Below the pieces are notes generated by a model. It had not been told where the DNA came from and made no database searches. It was given only the letters and a program-made list of their open reading frames with translations. Positions 55,302 through 64,000 of a stretch of 64,000 bases of DNA are shown here, piece by piece. Position numbers and translations under genes: made by a program. Source of the DNA: Albugo candida (taxonomy: Eukaryota; Oomycota; Peronosporomycetes; Albuginales); NCBI GenBank assembly GCA_040437565.1, contig JBDOQK010000047.1, positions 1 to 64,000 of the forward strand. The letters run 5' to 3'. Each line of letters begins with the position of its first letter. Within the stretch, counting starts at the first letter, position 1.

Positions 55302-57396
55302 TCAGATGCTAATAGAGTTCAATTGCTGAAGAAAGTCTTCCGCGTTCAAAAGCTCTGTGCATCCATACCAAATTGTTTTCGGATTGGATTGTGACTTGGC
55401 ATACGCCATGAGATTCTGATACTCATTGTAATTGCCACCTCCAATCATAAAGACGATCGCTTCACGGAATGGAGTCCTTTGTCGTGGAACTTGGCCGTGA
55501 GCGCCGTTGGCTGTGATCTTTGGATCCAGATAGATAAACTCATCGTCTTCAGTGTTGGGTCGTAGCTCGCAAATTGCGTCCGTCACGCGTGTGACATGCA
55601 ATTTTTTATTTTCTGGAAGAAAGTTCTTCACGCTGGCAGCTGCTTGTGCTAGAAATCCTTGAGCCAATCCTTTGAATTTACTCATACTCGCTGCCGAGCT
55701 TGGAACAGCTGAATGAGGATTGACTTCGGTTTGGAGAGCGCCACCAACACTTGCGTGTTTCTGAAACGCAGTATGCTTTTTGATATACGTCCATGCGGTC
55801 ATGAAAGAAAGACTGCTTTCCTGAGCATTTGCCTCTTCCAAATGTTTGTACAACGATTCAAACTCGGCGATATCGGTGGTGCTCGCGCCGCTTGTAAGAN
55901 NNNNNNNNNNNNNNNNNNNNNNNNNNNNNNNNNNNNNNNNNNNNNNNNNNNNNNNNNNNNNNNNNNNNNNNNNNNNNNNNNNNNNNNNNNNNNNNNNNNA
56001 CGCAGTATGCTTTTTGATATACGTCCATGCGGTCATGAAAGAAAGACTGCTTTCCTGAGCATTTGCGTCTTCCAAATGTTTGTACAACGATTCAAACTCG
56101 GCGATATCGGTGGTGCTCGCGCCGCTTGTAAGATAATAAATCATCAGAAGACGAACTTTATCGGCCAATGTGCCCATATCCTTTGATCCGAGAACCTGAG
56201 CAATCTCATTTTTGTCAACAGAGGAGCCATTTATAAGCTTTTGCTCGAGCATGGAAAATGTTGGAATGTGGCGTGCAGTGATAATCTCAAAGGCTGCTTG
56301 AAAGATGTTTGTGTGCACCTCGAGCATTTTCTTCTTCTCCACGAGCATCGGCAAGGTATCCACTGCATCCACAAGATCCTTAGTCCCGGTCATCAACGTA
56401 TCGTGTCCTCCAGTCTGATTACAAAAGCATGAAAGGATGCGTTGTAATGTTCTTACAAAAGAATCGTACCTTGGCACGAATCTGTTCCTCCTTGCGTGTG
56501 ACCTGTTTCATTTCTTCTTCGTTTGCGTCGATCGCATCGGGAAAGAGACTTCCAGCGTGAAGTCGAAAGAACGAATCTGAAACAATGTCGAGATCGTATG
56601 TCTTTTCAACGATAGCTTGTGCGTGCTCCTCAGCTGATTTCTTGACGCCTACTTTGACTCGATTCATAGACACCTTGAGAAGATCGTCCACTAAGGCTTG
56701 ATACGTCGATGGATGATGAAGCATGGAAGGTAGGTCCTCATTGCGATCCATAAGGATCAGAACGGGACGTTGGAACGATTTAGGAGCGTCACTTTCTTGG
56801 AATAAATTCAGTCGATCGACAGTTGCGCTCGAAATATGTTTCCGGATCAATTGTGTGAGTGACTGTGCGACGATTTGCGCCGGGCCTTCATGTCGTGGCG
56901 CTCGGATCACTGGTATCTTTTTAGCGGTCGAAAGCACGGAAAAAAGCTTTTCAGCGATTCCGTGCATCAAATCCATAATCTCCTGCTCCTCAAGCCGGGG
57001 TTTATTGTACCTCGAATAGCTCTGAGTCTGTTTGAATGAGAATAAACTTGGCTCTAACGTAACGAATCCGATGAATTGCTCCATCACTTTGGCGATTTTG
57101 CTCGCGCAATTCTCTTCCACACACCGTTTTGCAAAGTACTCGATCATGTTTTGATTTAATGGAGCGATGAAATTGACATGAGCCGAGTCGTAGAGATCCC
57201 TTTTGCAGTCATTTATAATGATTTCAATGTTCTCTGCCGTCGCCACTACAAAGTATATCGCTGGAACATCAGCGATAGGATCTCGCGGGGAATCGATGAG
57301 AAGATGGAGCGTGACGCCTTTTTTTCGAAGTTGCTGGAGCTTTAATATCGGCGAGATAATATCGCGTCCAAACGAGTCATAAATTAATATTTTCCA
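55302..57396 (-). CDS. SLY1: SLY1/SCFD1 Sec1-Munc18 family protein, 5' end missing
   Basis: Binds Golgi syntaxin (Sed5-type) and promotes SNARE assembly in ER-Golgi traffic. Two exons: 57396-56470 (cut by the gap) and 56414-56000 joined to 55765-55302 after collapsing the duplication, with a 55-bp intron; about 601 residues are visible. The visible start reads WKILIYDSFGRDIISPIL and LRKKGVTLHLLIDSPRDPI, the SM-family N-terminal block, so about 30 residues including the start Met lie in the gap. Other blocks: VPAIYFVVATAENI, FQRPVLILMDRNEDL, EKTYDLDIVSDSFF and GGGNYNEYQNLMAYA near the end, the SLY1-type signature. One position differs between the duplicated copies (55833 versus 56067), giving Glu or Asp. 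Tail-to-tail with SEC14-GOLD, 100 bp apart. Confidence 0.95.
55766..56133. repeat. 134-bp near-identical duplication around a 100-N gap (assembly artefact)
   Basis: 55766-55899 is repeated at 56000-56133 with N at 55900-55999. There is one difference, C at 55833 against G at 56067. This suggests the two contig ends came from different alleles, or a sequencing error. Confidence 0.92.
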
Positions 57397-57496
57397 NNNN
57401 NNNNNNNNNNNNNNNNNNNNNNNNNNNNNNNNNNNNNNNNNNNNNNNNNNNNNNNNNNNNNNNNNNNNNNNNNNNNNNNNNNNNNNNNNNNNNNNN
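57397..57496. other. 100-N assembly gap without flanking duplication
   Basis: The sequence after the gap does not repeat that before it. The start of SLY1 is lost here, so this gap hides real sequence of unknown length. Confidence 0.9.
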
Positions 57497-57536
57497 GTCA
57501 GGAATGTTTGCTCAAGAATGCTCCATTGCGTCGAAT

Positions 57537-58856
57537 TTACGGTGCTCGCATGCTCAATCGTACGTTTGCCTCAACAGAGGACACTTGACGAAGAGTTCTG
57601 TCCAGCAATTCAGTGACACGGAGATATATATCACGAGTCTCACACTCGGAATCAATCGAAAGACGATGCGATTGAGTGATGATGGAGTCTTCTTTCGATG
57701 CAGACATGACTTTAGCGCCTTGATATGTGCTTCTTCGCGTCACTGAATGAGACAAAGCCACTGAACTTGATGTAGTAGACGATGTAGAAGATACAAATGT
57801 CAATGTGCAAGCCACTCGAACGTGCTTGAGAAATCGAAGAATCGACGAATGTGCTGCTTTTGTGACCACAATGTCGTTTATACGTAAAAGAACGTTTCCA
57901 TTGTGAAGCGCTTCGACTCCTAATGCTGTACTTTTGGAACTTATTTTTGATATCCGCGCGCCAAAATTCCCATTCAAAGGCTCAAATACAATTCCAAGTT
58001 TGTCAGAAGGATTCCAAAGTACATCCATTCGATCCTGAGTAAGCGTTGCATTTTGCGACAGCGCCGATGAGGAACTTCGATATGTGCTGCTGGAGGAGGA
58101 CGCGCTCGAACGGATTTCTGTACCAAGCAACTGTAACTGAGTGATCAAATCACCCAATTGACGACATACGTTTACCGAGTTTGTACTTGCAGAATGATCA
58201 GTGTCTGGATACTCGTCTCCATTTTGATACGAAGAGGAGCATATTGAATCGGATGGTACAGCCTGGTTGAAGCTTCGACTCGATCCTGAATTTATCAGCA
58301 TTGGTATTATGGACCGTGTGCTGCAATCAAATGAATGGCCAGTTTGGTTATCTTTCTTTTTGATTCGCTTCAAGTCGTAGGAAGACGCTGATAGATTTTT
58401 ACCGATACTTGACGCCGTCTTCCGAATCCATTCTGTGGTAAAACTTGGTAACGAATTTTCCATTGCGAGTTCGACAGCATCTTTTCCATTTCCATCGGGC
58501 AAAACGGTAGCGTCTGGAAAAGGCTTTACAATGCTTTTTATATGAACACCTAATAAATTATTTTTGATTGCCACATGGAGAGGTAACATGCCGGAAAAGT
58601 TTGGTAATTCGCATGCGCGCGGGAAAGCAGTTATGACTTTATCGAGCGTCTCAACAGGAATACTCGGTTCTGTACACGCCCAGTGAAGCGGTAGCATATT
58701 GAATTCATCAGCAGCTCTTGCTAGTGACGTATCTTTTTCCAAAAGACCAAGAACTCCCTTCCAATCGGCGTGCTCTGCGCAAGAGAGTATAGCTTTTTCA
58801 GACGACATAAAGCTTTGGTGCAGGATTTCGTTGGGATGCAAAACACCTGTGAGCAT
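57537..58856 (-). CDS. ankyrin-repeat and PDZ-domain protein
   Basis: Intronless as seen, 439 residues from the ATG at 58856; the Met at 58808 (MSSEKAILSC) is another possible start, and an acceptor-like CTCACAG at the first codons leaves room for an upstream exon. Residues about 15-145 hold ankyrin-type repeats (NMLPLHWACTEPSIPVETLDKVI, GMLPLHVAIKNN, GNGKDAVELAMEN); this form, with short repeats and PFPDAT-like turns, is common in oomycetes and diatoms. A Ser-rich linker follows, then a PDZ domain at about 275-355 (KLGIVFEPLNGNFGARISKI, LHNGNVLLRINDIVV). It probably acts as a scaffold for protein complexes. No catalytic motif was seen. Confidence 0.85.
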   Translation of the reverse strand: MLTGVLHPNEILHQSFMSSEKAILSCAEHADWKGVLGLLEKDTSLARAADEFNMLPLHWACTEPSIPVETLDKVITAFPRACELPNFSGMLPLHVAIKNNLLGVHIKSIVKPFPDATVLPDGNGKDAVELAMENSLPSFTTEWIRKTASSIGKNLSASSYDLKRIKKKDNQTGHSFDCSTRSIIPMLINSGSSRSFNQAVPSDSICSSSYQNGDEYPDTDHSASTNSVNVCRQLGDLITQLQLLGTEIRSSASSSSSTYRSSSSALSQNATLTQDRMDVLWNPSDKLGIVFEPLNGNFGARISKISSKSTALGVEALHNGNVLLRINDIVVTKAAHSSILRFLKHVRVACTLTFVSSTSSTTSSSVALSHSVTRRSTYQGAKVMSASKEDSIITQSHRLSIDSECETRDIYLRVTELLDRTLRQVSSVEANVRLSMRAP

Positions 58857-59181
58857 TTATATACTGTAAATTTGCTGTGTGTGTGTCTCTATAATGCCTG
58901 GTATATGGTACTGTCCGAATATATACCTTGTGGGATCGGATTCTATTTGTAAAAGAACTGCAGACAGTCTTCTTAATGCAAATTTATTCGCTAAAAATAC
59001 GCACAGGAGGGTTACTCAGATTTGCGATCTGAATATAAATCTGATACCAGAAGATCGCTATCCCGATAATCAGAGTCCAAGCGCTTGCCCGGCGTCTGAT
59101 GCGACTCTTTGATTCTTAGCGATGCTAAATTGGGACCACATATGATTGCTTTTATAGATCTCTCGACCACTTCCAATTTGA

Positions 59182-60776
59182 ATGAGTACAAGTTTCAACG
59201 AAATGACCGGCGTCGAAATCGAAATGAATCCGGTCGAGAAGCCAGAAAAACGACAGGATATATGGTTTCTGAAGGACAGTCCCGAGAAAAGCTCCCATTT
59301 GGGCTTTTCTCTCTCACAATTTACAAACTCTTTATTCAAATATGACCGTTTGCCTGCCGATAAGAATGTGCCATCAAATGGAAACAGTGTGCGATCGAAT
59401 AAGTACGAATGGGCCGATGGAATTAGGGGAATTGCAGCTTTCATCGTTCTCATTCACCACATCCAATGCGCTTTTTTCGGAGAGAGCGCTAATTCACACG
59501 TAAGATATCGATTTCCTTTAATGTACACTTTCTCATATGTATCGTGCAGCCTGGCCCCATTTATCTTTTGCCTCTCGAGCTTTTGACGCGAGGACCACAG
59601 GCAGTGCATGTGTTTTTCGTCTTATCAGGATTTGTGCTCTCGGTCTCTTTTCTGGGCAAAATTCATTCTGCAGAAACAATATCGAAATGTCCTGACGAAG
59701 AAGAAGCACAAAGTCAAAGGATGAAAGACATACATTACAGTGGCTTTCTATCGATTTCCTCAACATCATTCCGTCGATTTGCAAGATTATTTGTACCGTG
59801 TTTTATCAGTGGATGGATCGCATTTCTGTCTACAGAGATATTGAACACTCATGTCGACTGTGAAAAGTTATTTGCTTCTGGTATGCTTAAAGATACAAAC
59901 TGGCTGAAACGTGTGTGTCTTGCTAAGGCGCCAGACTCGGAGAGCACTATGGTATGGAGGTTTATCCAGATCGTTTTCATCAAAGTTTGGGATGGTGGGT
60001 CCGACAACCCTTACAATAAAGTCATGTGGACAATGCACATCGAGCTGGCCGGCTCAGCAGTTGTGATGTTCACGTTACTCATGATTGCCAATATTCGATG
60101 GCGGTATCGAACAACTGTGCTCGTTGCTGCATGTATGTTCACTTTCAATGCGAGTGCTGTTGGCACAACTAGATATTTCTCGTCATTCTTCAGCGGGATG
60201 CTGATGGCCCAGCTCCTTACATATCCGCCACTTGTGGATTTCTCGCTAAAGGCATGGAGATCGAACTGGATGGGGCTTGAACGGCTCGGACTTGAACGGC
60301 TCGGACTTGTACTTCAAGGTGCCTTTACCGTTTTGAGTGTGTATCTATTATCAATGCCGTCCGGGACGAGCGATCACCATAGCCATTATTTTTGGATCTC
60401 CAAAGTTTTGAAACCGTTTGGTCTAGAAGTTGTCAAATCTGGGAATCGCATTGGGGCTTTCATGTTGATGCTCGCGTTGGGTTTCTCTCCCCGGATGCAA
60501 AAATTCTTCAAGTACCAAGTCTTTCGCTTTTTGGGACGGATCTCGTTTCTATTGTACCTGCTCCATTTTGAGATTCTCATGTCGGTTGCAGTTCCTGTGG
60601 CGTATAATTTGGCCATTCAGAATATATTATCATACGGGCAAGCCAGATACGTCGCAGGTGTTGTGTGTGTGTTATTGTCACTCGCCGTGGGATACCTTGC
60701 AACTGTTTTGATTGATGAACCTGTCCAGCGCCGACTTCGTCTTTTGGAAAAGAGATTTCAGATTGTAGGTACATGA
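59182..60776 (+). CDS. acyltransferase-3 family multipass membrane protein
   Basis: Exons 59182-59499 and 59550-60776 with a 50-bp intron; 514 residues. The N-terminus is polar, then the family start block WADGIRGIAAFIVLIHHIQC with the conserved His pair, followed by HVFFVLSGFVLSVSF, FRRFARLFVPCFISGW, KVMWTMHIELAGSAVVMFTL, several further hydrophobic segments, FRFLGRISFLLYLLHFEIL and VLIDEPVQRRLR at the end. This order is that of acyltransferase-3 (OafA/NRF-6-like) enzymes, which move acyl groups across or at membranes, often onto sugars or lipids; the substrate here is unknown. A short in-frame tandem repeat (LERLG twice, about 60279-60308) is visible. Confidence 0.92.
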
Positions 60777-60880
60777 TCGAACAATTGGACCATCGAATCT
60801 GTAGCTTTATAATACACAAAAGCGGGCTTTTTCTTTATTCGTTGGTGCTACCATTCAGCTCAATCCGAGACTGGGACAAT

Positions 60881-62886
60881 TCACGTAGAAGGGATCGTAT
60901 CAATCGCCTCACATGCGACCAGCTTTTCGACCTCTTCAATGTGACGTGCTGTGGATGCTAGCACCTTGGACACTTTCTCATTCAGATCGGCGACTGGCAC
61001 AAGGTGCTTGACCGCTCTACTAGCGATTATATCATCGATTTTTCCAGCATTCAGATTGCTTGAAATGTGGATTTTTCTCAGCTCGTGCTGTACGACAGCG
61101 TGACGCTTTTGTATGAACAATTGCCGCTGGAGACGTTGCTGTGGTGTTGCGTATGCCCATTGAGCATAATGCAAGGCAGAGGTGATGTATTCTCGCAGTC
61201 GAGGAGACTCCTTTGCAAGCTGTATCGTGCTTGTTACGGACTCACCATTTGGCATCAAACACTTGCAGGTATCAAGATCAGTGTCAAGGCTGAGAATTGC
61301 TCTGTCAGAAAACAATACTCGGACTCGGCCGTCCGCATAGGCTCGGTATCTTCCACTCGAATTCTCACTATCATCAATAAGTCCATGCTGCAGGGTCAAG
61401 ATGCTATAAGCTCAATGGCGGGTGCACAAGAAGTAACTTACTTGTGTACTTGCCGCTTTTCTCACTGCTTTATCCAGCCTCCAGTGAGCGCAAGCGATGT
61501 CCAAAAGTACTTGTGCGTGTCGGCAAATAGGAGGCAAACGAATGCACTTTTCGATCTCGGATTCGTGAACGCTGCGCACGTACAATGGGATCGAGGCAGT
61601 CGTAAATTGTTGGAGTAGCGTTCCGTCTCTCCCGTACATTCGGAAAAAATCGCGTTCAAATTCCAACAGCAAATCGTCCCGCAGATGAAGTGCCTTCCTC
61701 ACAAACAACTTTTAGCGACAACACGGTTGAAAATTGAGGTAAAATGGCTCACGTAGACGCGAATATGTGTGTGTTTGGCTACTGAGAAGTAAGCGACGTG
61801 ATCGCGAACGTCAACGGCCGTCTCGCGTAATATCTTCGAAGCGGATCCATGCGCATACTGTAGCAATCTGGCCGATGAAGGGGTCGATGCAGAGCATTCC
61901 CGAGGCACACAAGCTTCGTTTTGAGGTAGTTCGGATGTAAGGCTGTTGTTATATTCATCAGAATCGCTCACTTCAAAGTCCTTTTTGATCAACTTTTGTA
62001 AAACCTGTACAGGATATTTGAAGCATTCGGGAGTCAGTTCTGTGGGAAATGTCTGTCTCTGTTGCGTTATTCCGACCACTTCGTTGTGAGCTCCAGCAGC
62101 GATTCGAATTTGATAGTACACATCGACTAATTTACCGCCAAACGAGAGGCAAACTCGAGCGTATCCGTCCAGAGACTCCATTTCAAATCGCTGCGAGGCT
62201 TCATTATAAAATGAGGCNNNNNNNNNNNNNNNNNNNNNNNNNNNNNNNNNNNNNNNNNNNNNNNNNNNNNNNNNNNNNNNNNNNNNNNNNNNNNNNNNNN
62301 NNNNNNNNNNNNNNNNNTTGAAGCATTCGGGAGTCAGTTCTGTGGGAAATGTCTGTCTCTGTTGCGTTATTCCGACCACTTCGTTGTGAGCTCCAGCAGC
62401 GATTCGAATTTGATAGTACACATCGACTAATTTACCGCCAAACGAGAGGCAAACTCGAGCGTATCCGTCCAGAGACTCCATTTCAAATCGCTGCGAGGCT
62501 TCATTATAAAATGAGGCGTTTGACGCTTGGATCAGTTTGAGATTTGGCCAACGAGCTCTGAGTGATTTGGAACGTTTGCATTCAAAATACGAGTCGCGGA
62601 TGTTTCGTTTCTGTTGCTGTGTTATGGTCGCAAGATGGCAAAACGGAGCAGTACTTGTTCCAGTTGCCACTACAAATCGGTTTCTTAGGCATAGAGTTTT
62701 TTCTAAGAAAACAGCGTGGGCCGATAATAATGTGCTTGTAAAATGGTGGCAGATTTTCCCGTCAGGGTGTAGTATGGAGTATTTGTGACCAGATGAGCTC
62801 ACATAGAAATCACAAATCCCTTTCTGATCTGCAAAGCGCGCAAGAATTGATGCATCCTCAAGTATCAGACAGTGGTATGGCTCCAT
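60881..62886 (-). CDS. C5orf34-like protein (tentative)
   Basis: Three exons on the minus strand: 62886-62318 joined to 62017-61753 after collapsing the duplication, 61708-61442, and 61387-60881. Introns are 44 and 54 bp. The total is 535 residues. The start block (CLILEDASILARFADQ, KYSILHPDG), a central MESLDGYARVCLSFGGKLVDVYY, and the C-terminal HGLIDDSENSSGRYRAY / ADGRVRVLFSDRAILSLD remind me of the N- and C-terminal domains of the uncharacterised animal protein C5orf34, whose blocks read strings of the form DGRVRVxFxDRTIL. Function is unknown. The ATG at 62904 is another possible start. Tail-to-tail with the acyltransferase, 104 bp apart. Confidence 0.65.
62018..62517. repeat. 200-bp direct duplication around a 100-N gap (assembly artefact)
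   Basis: 62018-62217 is repeated at 62318-62517 with N at 62218-62317. Unit plus gap is 300 nt, so the C5orf34-like frame stays open through the gap. Confidence 0.93.
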
Positions 62887-63610
62887 TGCTTTAAGGTAGG
62901 ACAAGAAGTACCGCTAAAAGTGAGTGGATAGGACCTCTCAATGCCACTCGTATACTATCATCGATGACAGCTTGTAAAATGGGTATAAGAAGGGTACTTT
63001 GCCCAGGAAATTTGGTCGCATGTGCATAGGAACTCGAGGAGAGTTTCGAGCCAAACGTGCGAGCATCTGGTATGTCCTTTTACCAGCATCGTACTTGAAG
63101 TAGAAAACATCGGGTTTTAGAAAGCATGTGGGATTCTCCGTCATCGTCTATCTGCCAGATGTGAGACGCACGTGTTGATCGGAAGAGATGGCAACTATCC
63201 ATCGAGTCAATTGTGATAACATGAAGCAATAGTGACAATGAAATGCTACAGCTCGCCTAAATCTCAAGCTCGAGATCTTGAAAAGTATGACTTTGAAATA
63301 ATATTTCCTCTGCATGTACGCATCACGCATATGTTTCGCCATTACGTGTAAATAATTAATATCTCAAGTCGCCAATGTGCATACGACTCGACAGACTAAC
63401 GCAAACCTATGTAACGTCTGTCTCCTCTTCGTCTCTGTCATTACGCTGTCGGCTGCTTCGTGATGGAAAGACCATTCCAAATTCTCGAAAATTTTGCATC
63501 ATTTCAATAGAGTCCAAACAAACTGACTGGTAATTAGACAGTGTGCTCGTTGTTTCGTTACGAAGGCACCACAATCAAAAAATCAAGGAATCAGAAAATT
63601 CGTGAGAAGA
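62887..63610 (-). other. intergenic with possible small minus-strand gene
   Basis: Two short minus frames (63342-63148, starting MAKHMRDAYMQRKYYFK; and 63144-62938, with HMRPNFLGKVPFLYPFYK) read somewhat like protein. They could be exons of one small gene, but I could not join them with confidence and recognise neither. The rest, up to the PX gene, shows nothing. Confidence 0.3.
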
Positions 63611-64000
63611 ATGGGTTTGGAAAGCAATCAAATTACTCTGAACGCCATGCATACGACTGTTGTGACAACACGAAAAGATGGAAGTCACACGGATTATGCC
63701 ATTCGAGTTGTATCGAAACGTTCCGGTAAAGAAGAAATTGTCTATCGTCGATTTTCCGCATTCTTACAACTTCAGCAACTTGCTCAACGACTTTTTCATG
63801 AAAAGCGATTCTGCTGTGGTAGCGATGGGAATTGTCTGTTAGTCACGTACTTGGAGGCCATCTTTTATACGATGCAGTTTCCAAAACTACAAGGCACAGT
63901 GTTGGGAAAGAACTCTAAACATGTCGTTCGTGATCGCATTTTTCTACTTAATACATTCTTACTACAGCTGGAAACAGCTCTGAACAAAATCCCACCAGTG
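63611..64000 (+). CDS. PX-domain protein, cut by the window end
   Basis: An open frame from the ATG at 63611 to the last base, 130 residues, with no stop. Residues about 12-120 look like a PX phosphoinositide-binding domain: a DYAIRVVSKRSG strand, the conserved VYRRFSAFLQLQQL (family R-R/Y-F/Y-S-x-F core), a FHEKRFCCGS stretch, FPKLQGTVLG with the proline-turn, and DRIFLLNTFLLQLETAL as the last helix. What follows the PX domain is outside the window, so the class (sorting nexin, kinase or other fusion) is open. The start could lie further upstream in frame. Confidence 0.75.
   Translation, partial: MGLESNQITLNAMHTTVVTTRKDGSHTDYAIRVVSKRSGKEEIVYRRFSAFLQLQQLAQRLFHEKRFCCGSDGNCLLVTYLEAIFYTMQFPKLQGTVLGKNSKHVVRDRIFLLNTFLLQLETALNKIPPV

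Overview
The window looks like a compact nuclear scaffold from an oomycete, most likely an Albugo-like white rust. Reasons: moderate GC by eye, a fused DHFR-TS, a starch-binding-domain TPS/TPP, oomycete-style domain fusions, gene spacing often of 75-150 bp, and very uniform introns (about 44-68 bp, GT...AG). The species call is inference; the coding calls rest on motifs I read directly.

Layout. 0-9.5 kb is repeat-rich and gene-poor. It holds a DDE-transposase fragment, one Ty1/copia fossil (1387-5630) with both LTRs and a target-site duplication, and degraded coding-looking blocks. 9.97-12.3 kb is a single-exon protein with CTFxPxxN repeats. 12.4-14.8 kb is again gene-poor. From 14.8 kb on genes are dense: thioredoxin-like membrane protein (-), ABHD11-like mitochondrial hydrolase (-), R2R3-Myb factor (-), DHFR-TS (+), DENN-domain protein (+), unknown seven-exon protein (+), a PX/EF-hand/DUSP/USP deubiquitinase (+), DDX21-like helicase (-), TPS/TPP (+), 4EHP-type eIF4E (+), two tail-to-tail trehalases (+/-), USP53/54-like deubiquitinase (-), PHD-DDT-WHIM chromatin protein (-), TFIIS (+), SEC14-GOLD (+), SLY1 (-, 5' end missing), ankyrin-PDZ protein (-), acyltransferase-3 protein (+), C5orf34-like protein (-), and the start of a PX protein (+) running off the window.

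How genes relate. Trehalose synthesis (TPS/TPP) and breakdown (two trehalases) sit within 9.5 kb, separated only by the cap-binding gene. Several genes serve membrane traffic or lipid binding (DENN, PX-USP, SEC14-GOLD, SLY1, terminal PX) and several serve nuclear gene expression (Myb, helicase, PHD-DDT, TFIIS), but apart from the trehalose set nothing suggests co-regulation.

Assembly caution. There are sixteen runs of exactly 100 N. Thirteen are flanked by direct repeats of 19-852 bp that are identical or nearly so: the sequence before the gap is repeated after it. These are almost certainly unmerged overlapping contig ends, not biology. Genes crossing them (thioredoxin-like, DHFR-TS, DENN, helicase, 4EHP, SLY1, C5orf34-like) must be read by counting one copy only. 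I did that by hand, and the spliced lengths then come out in frame.
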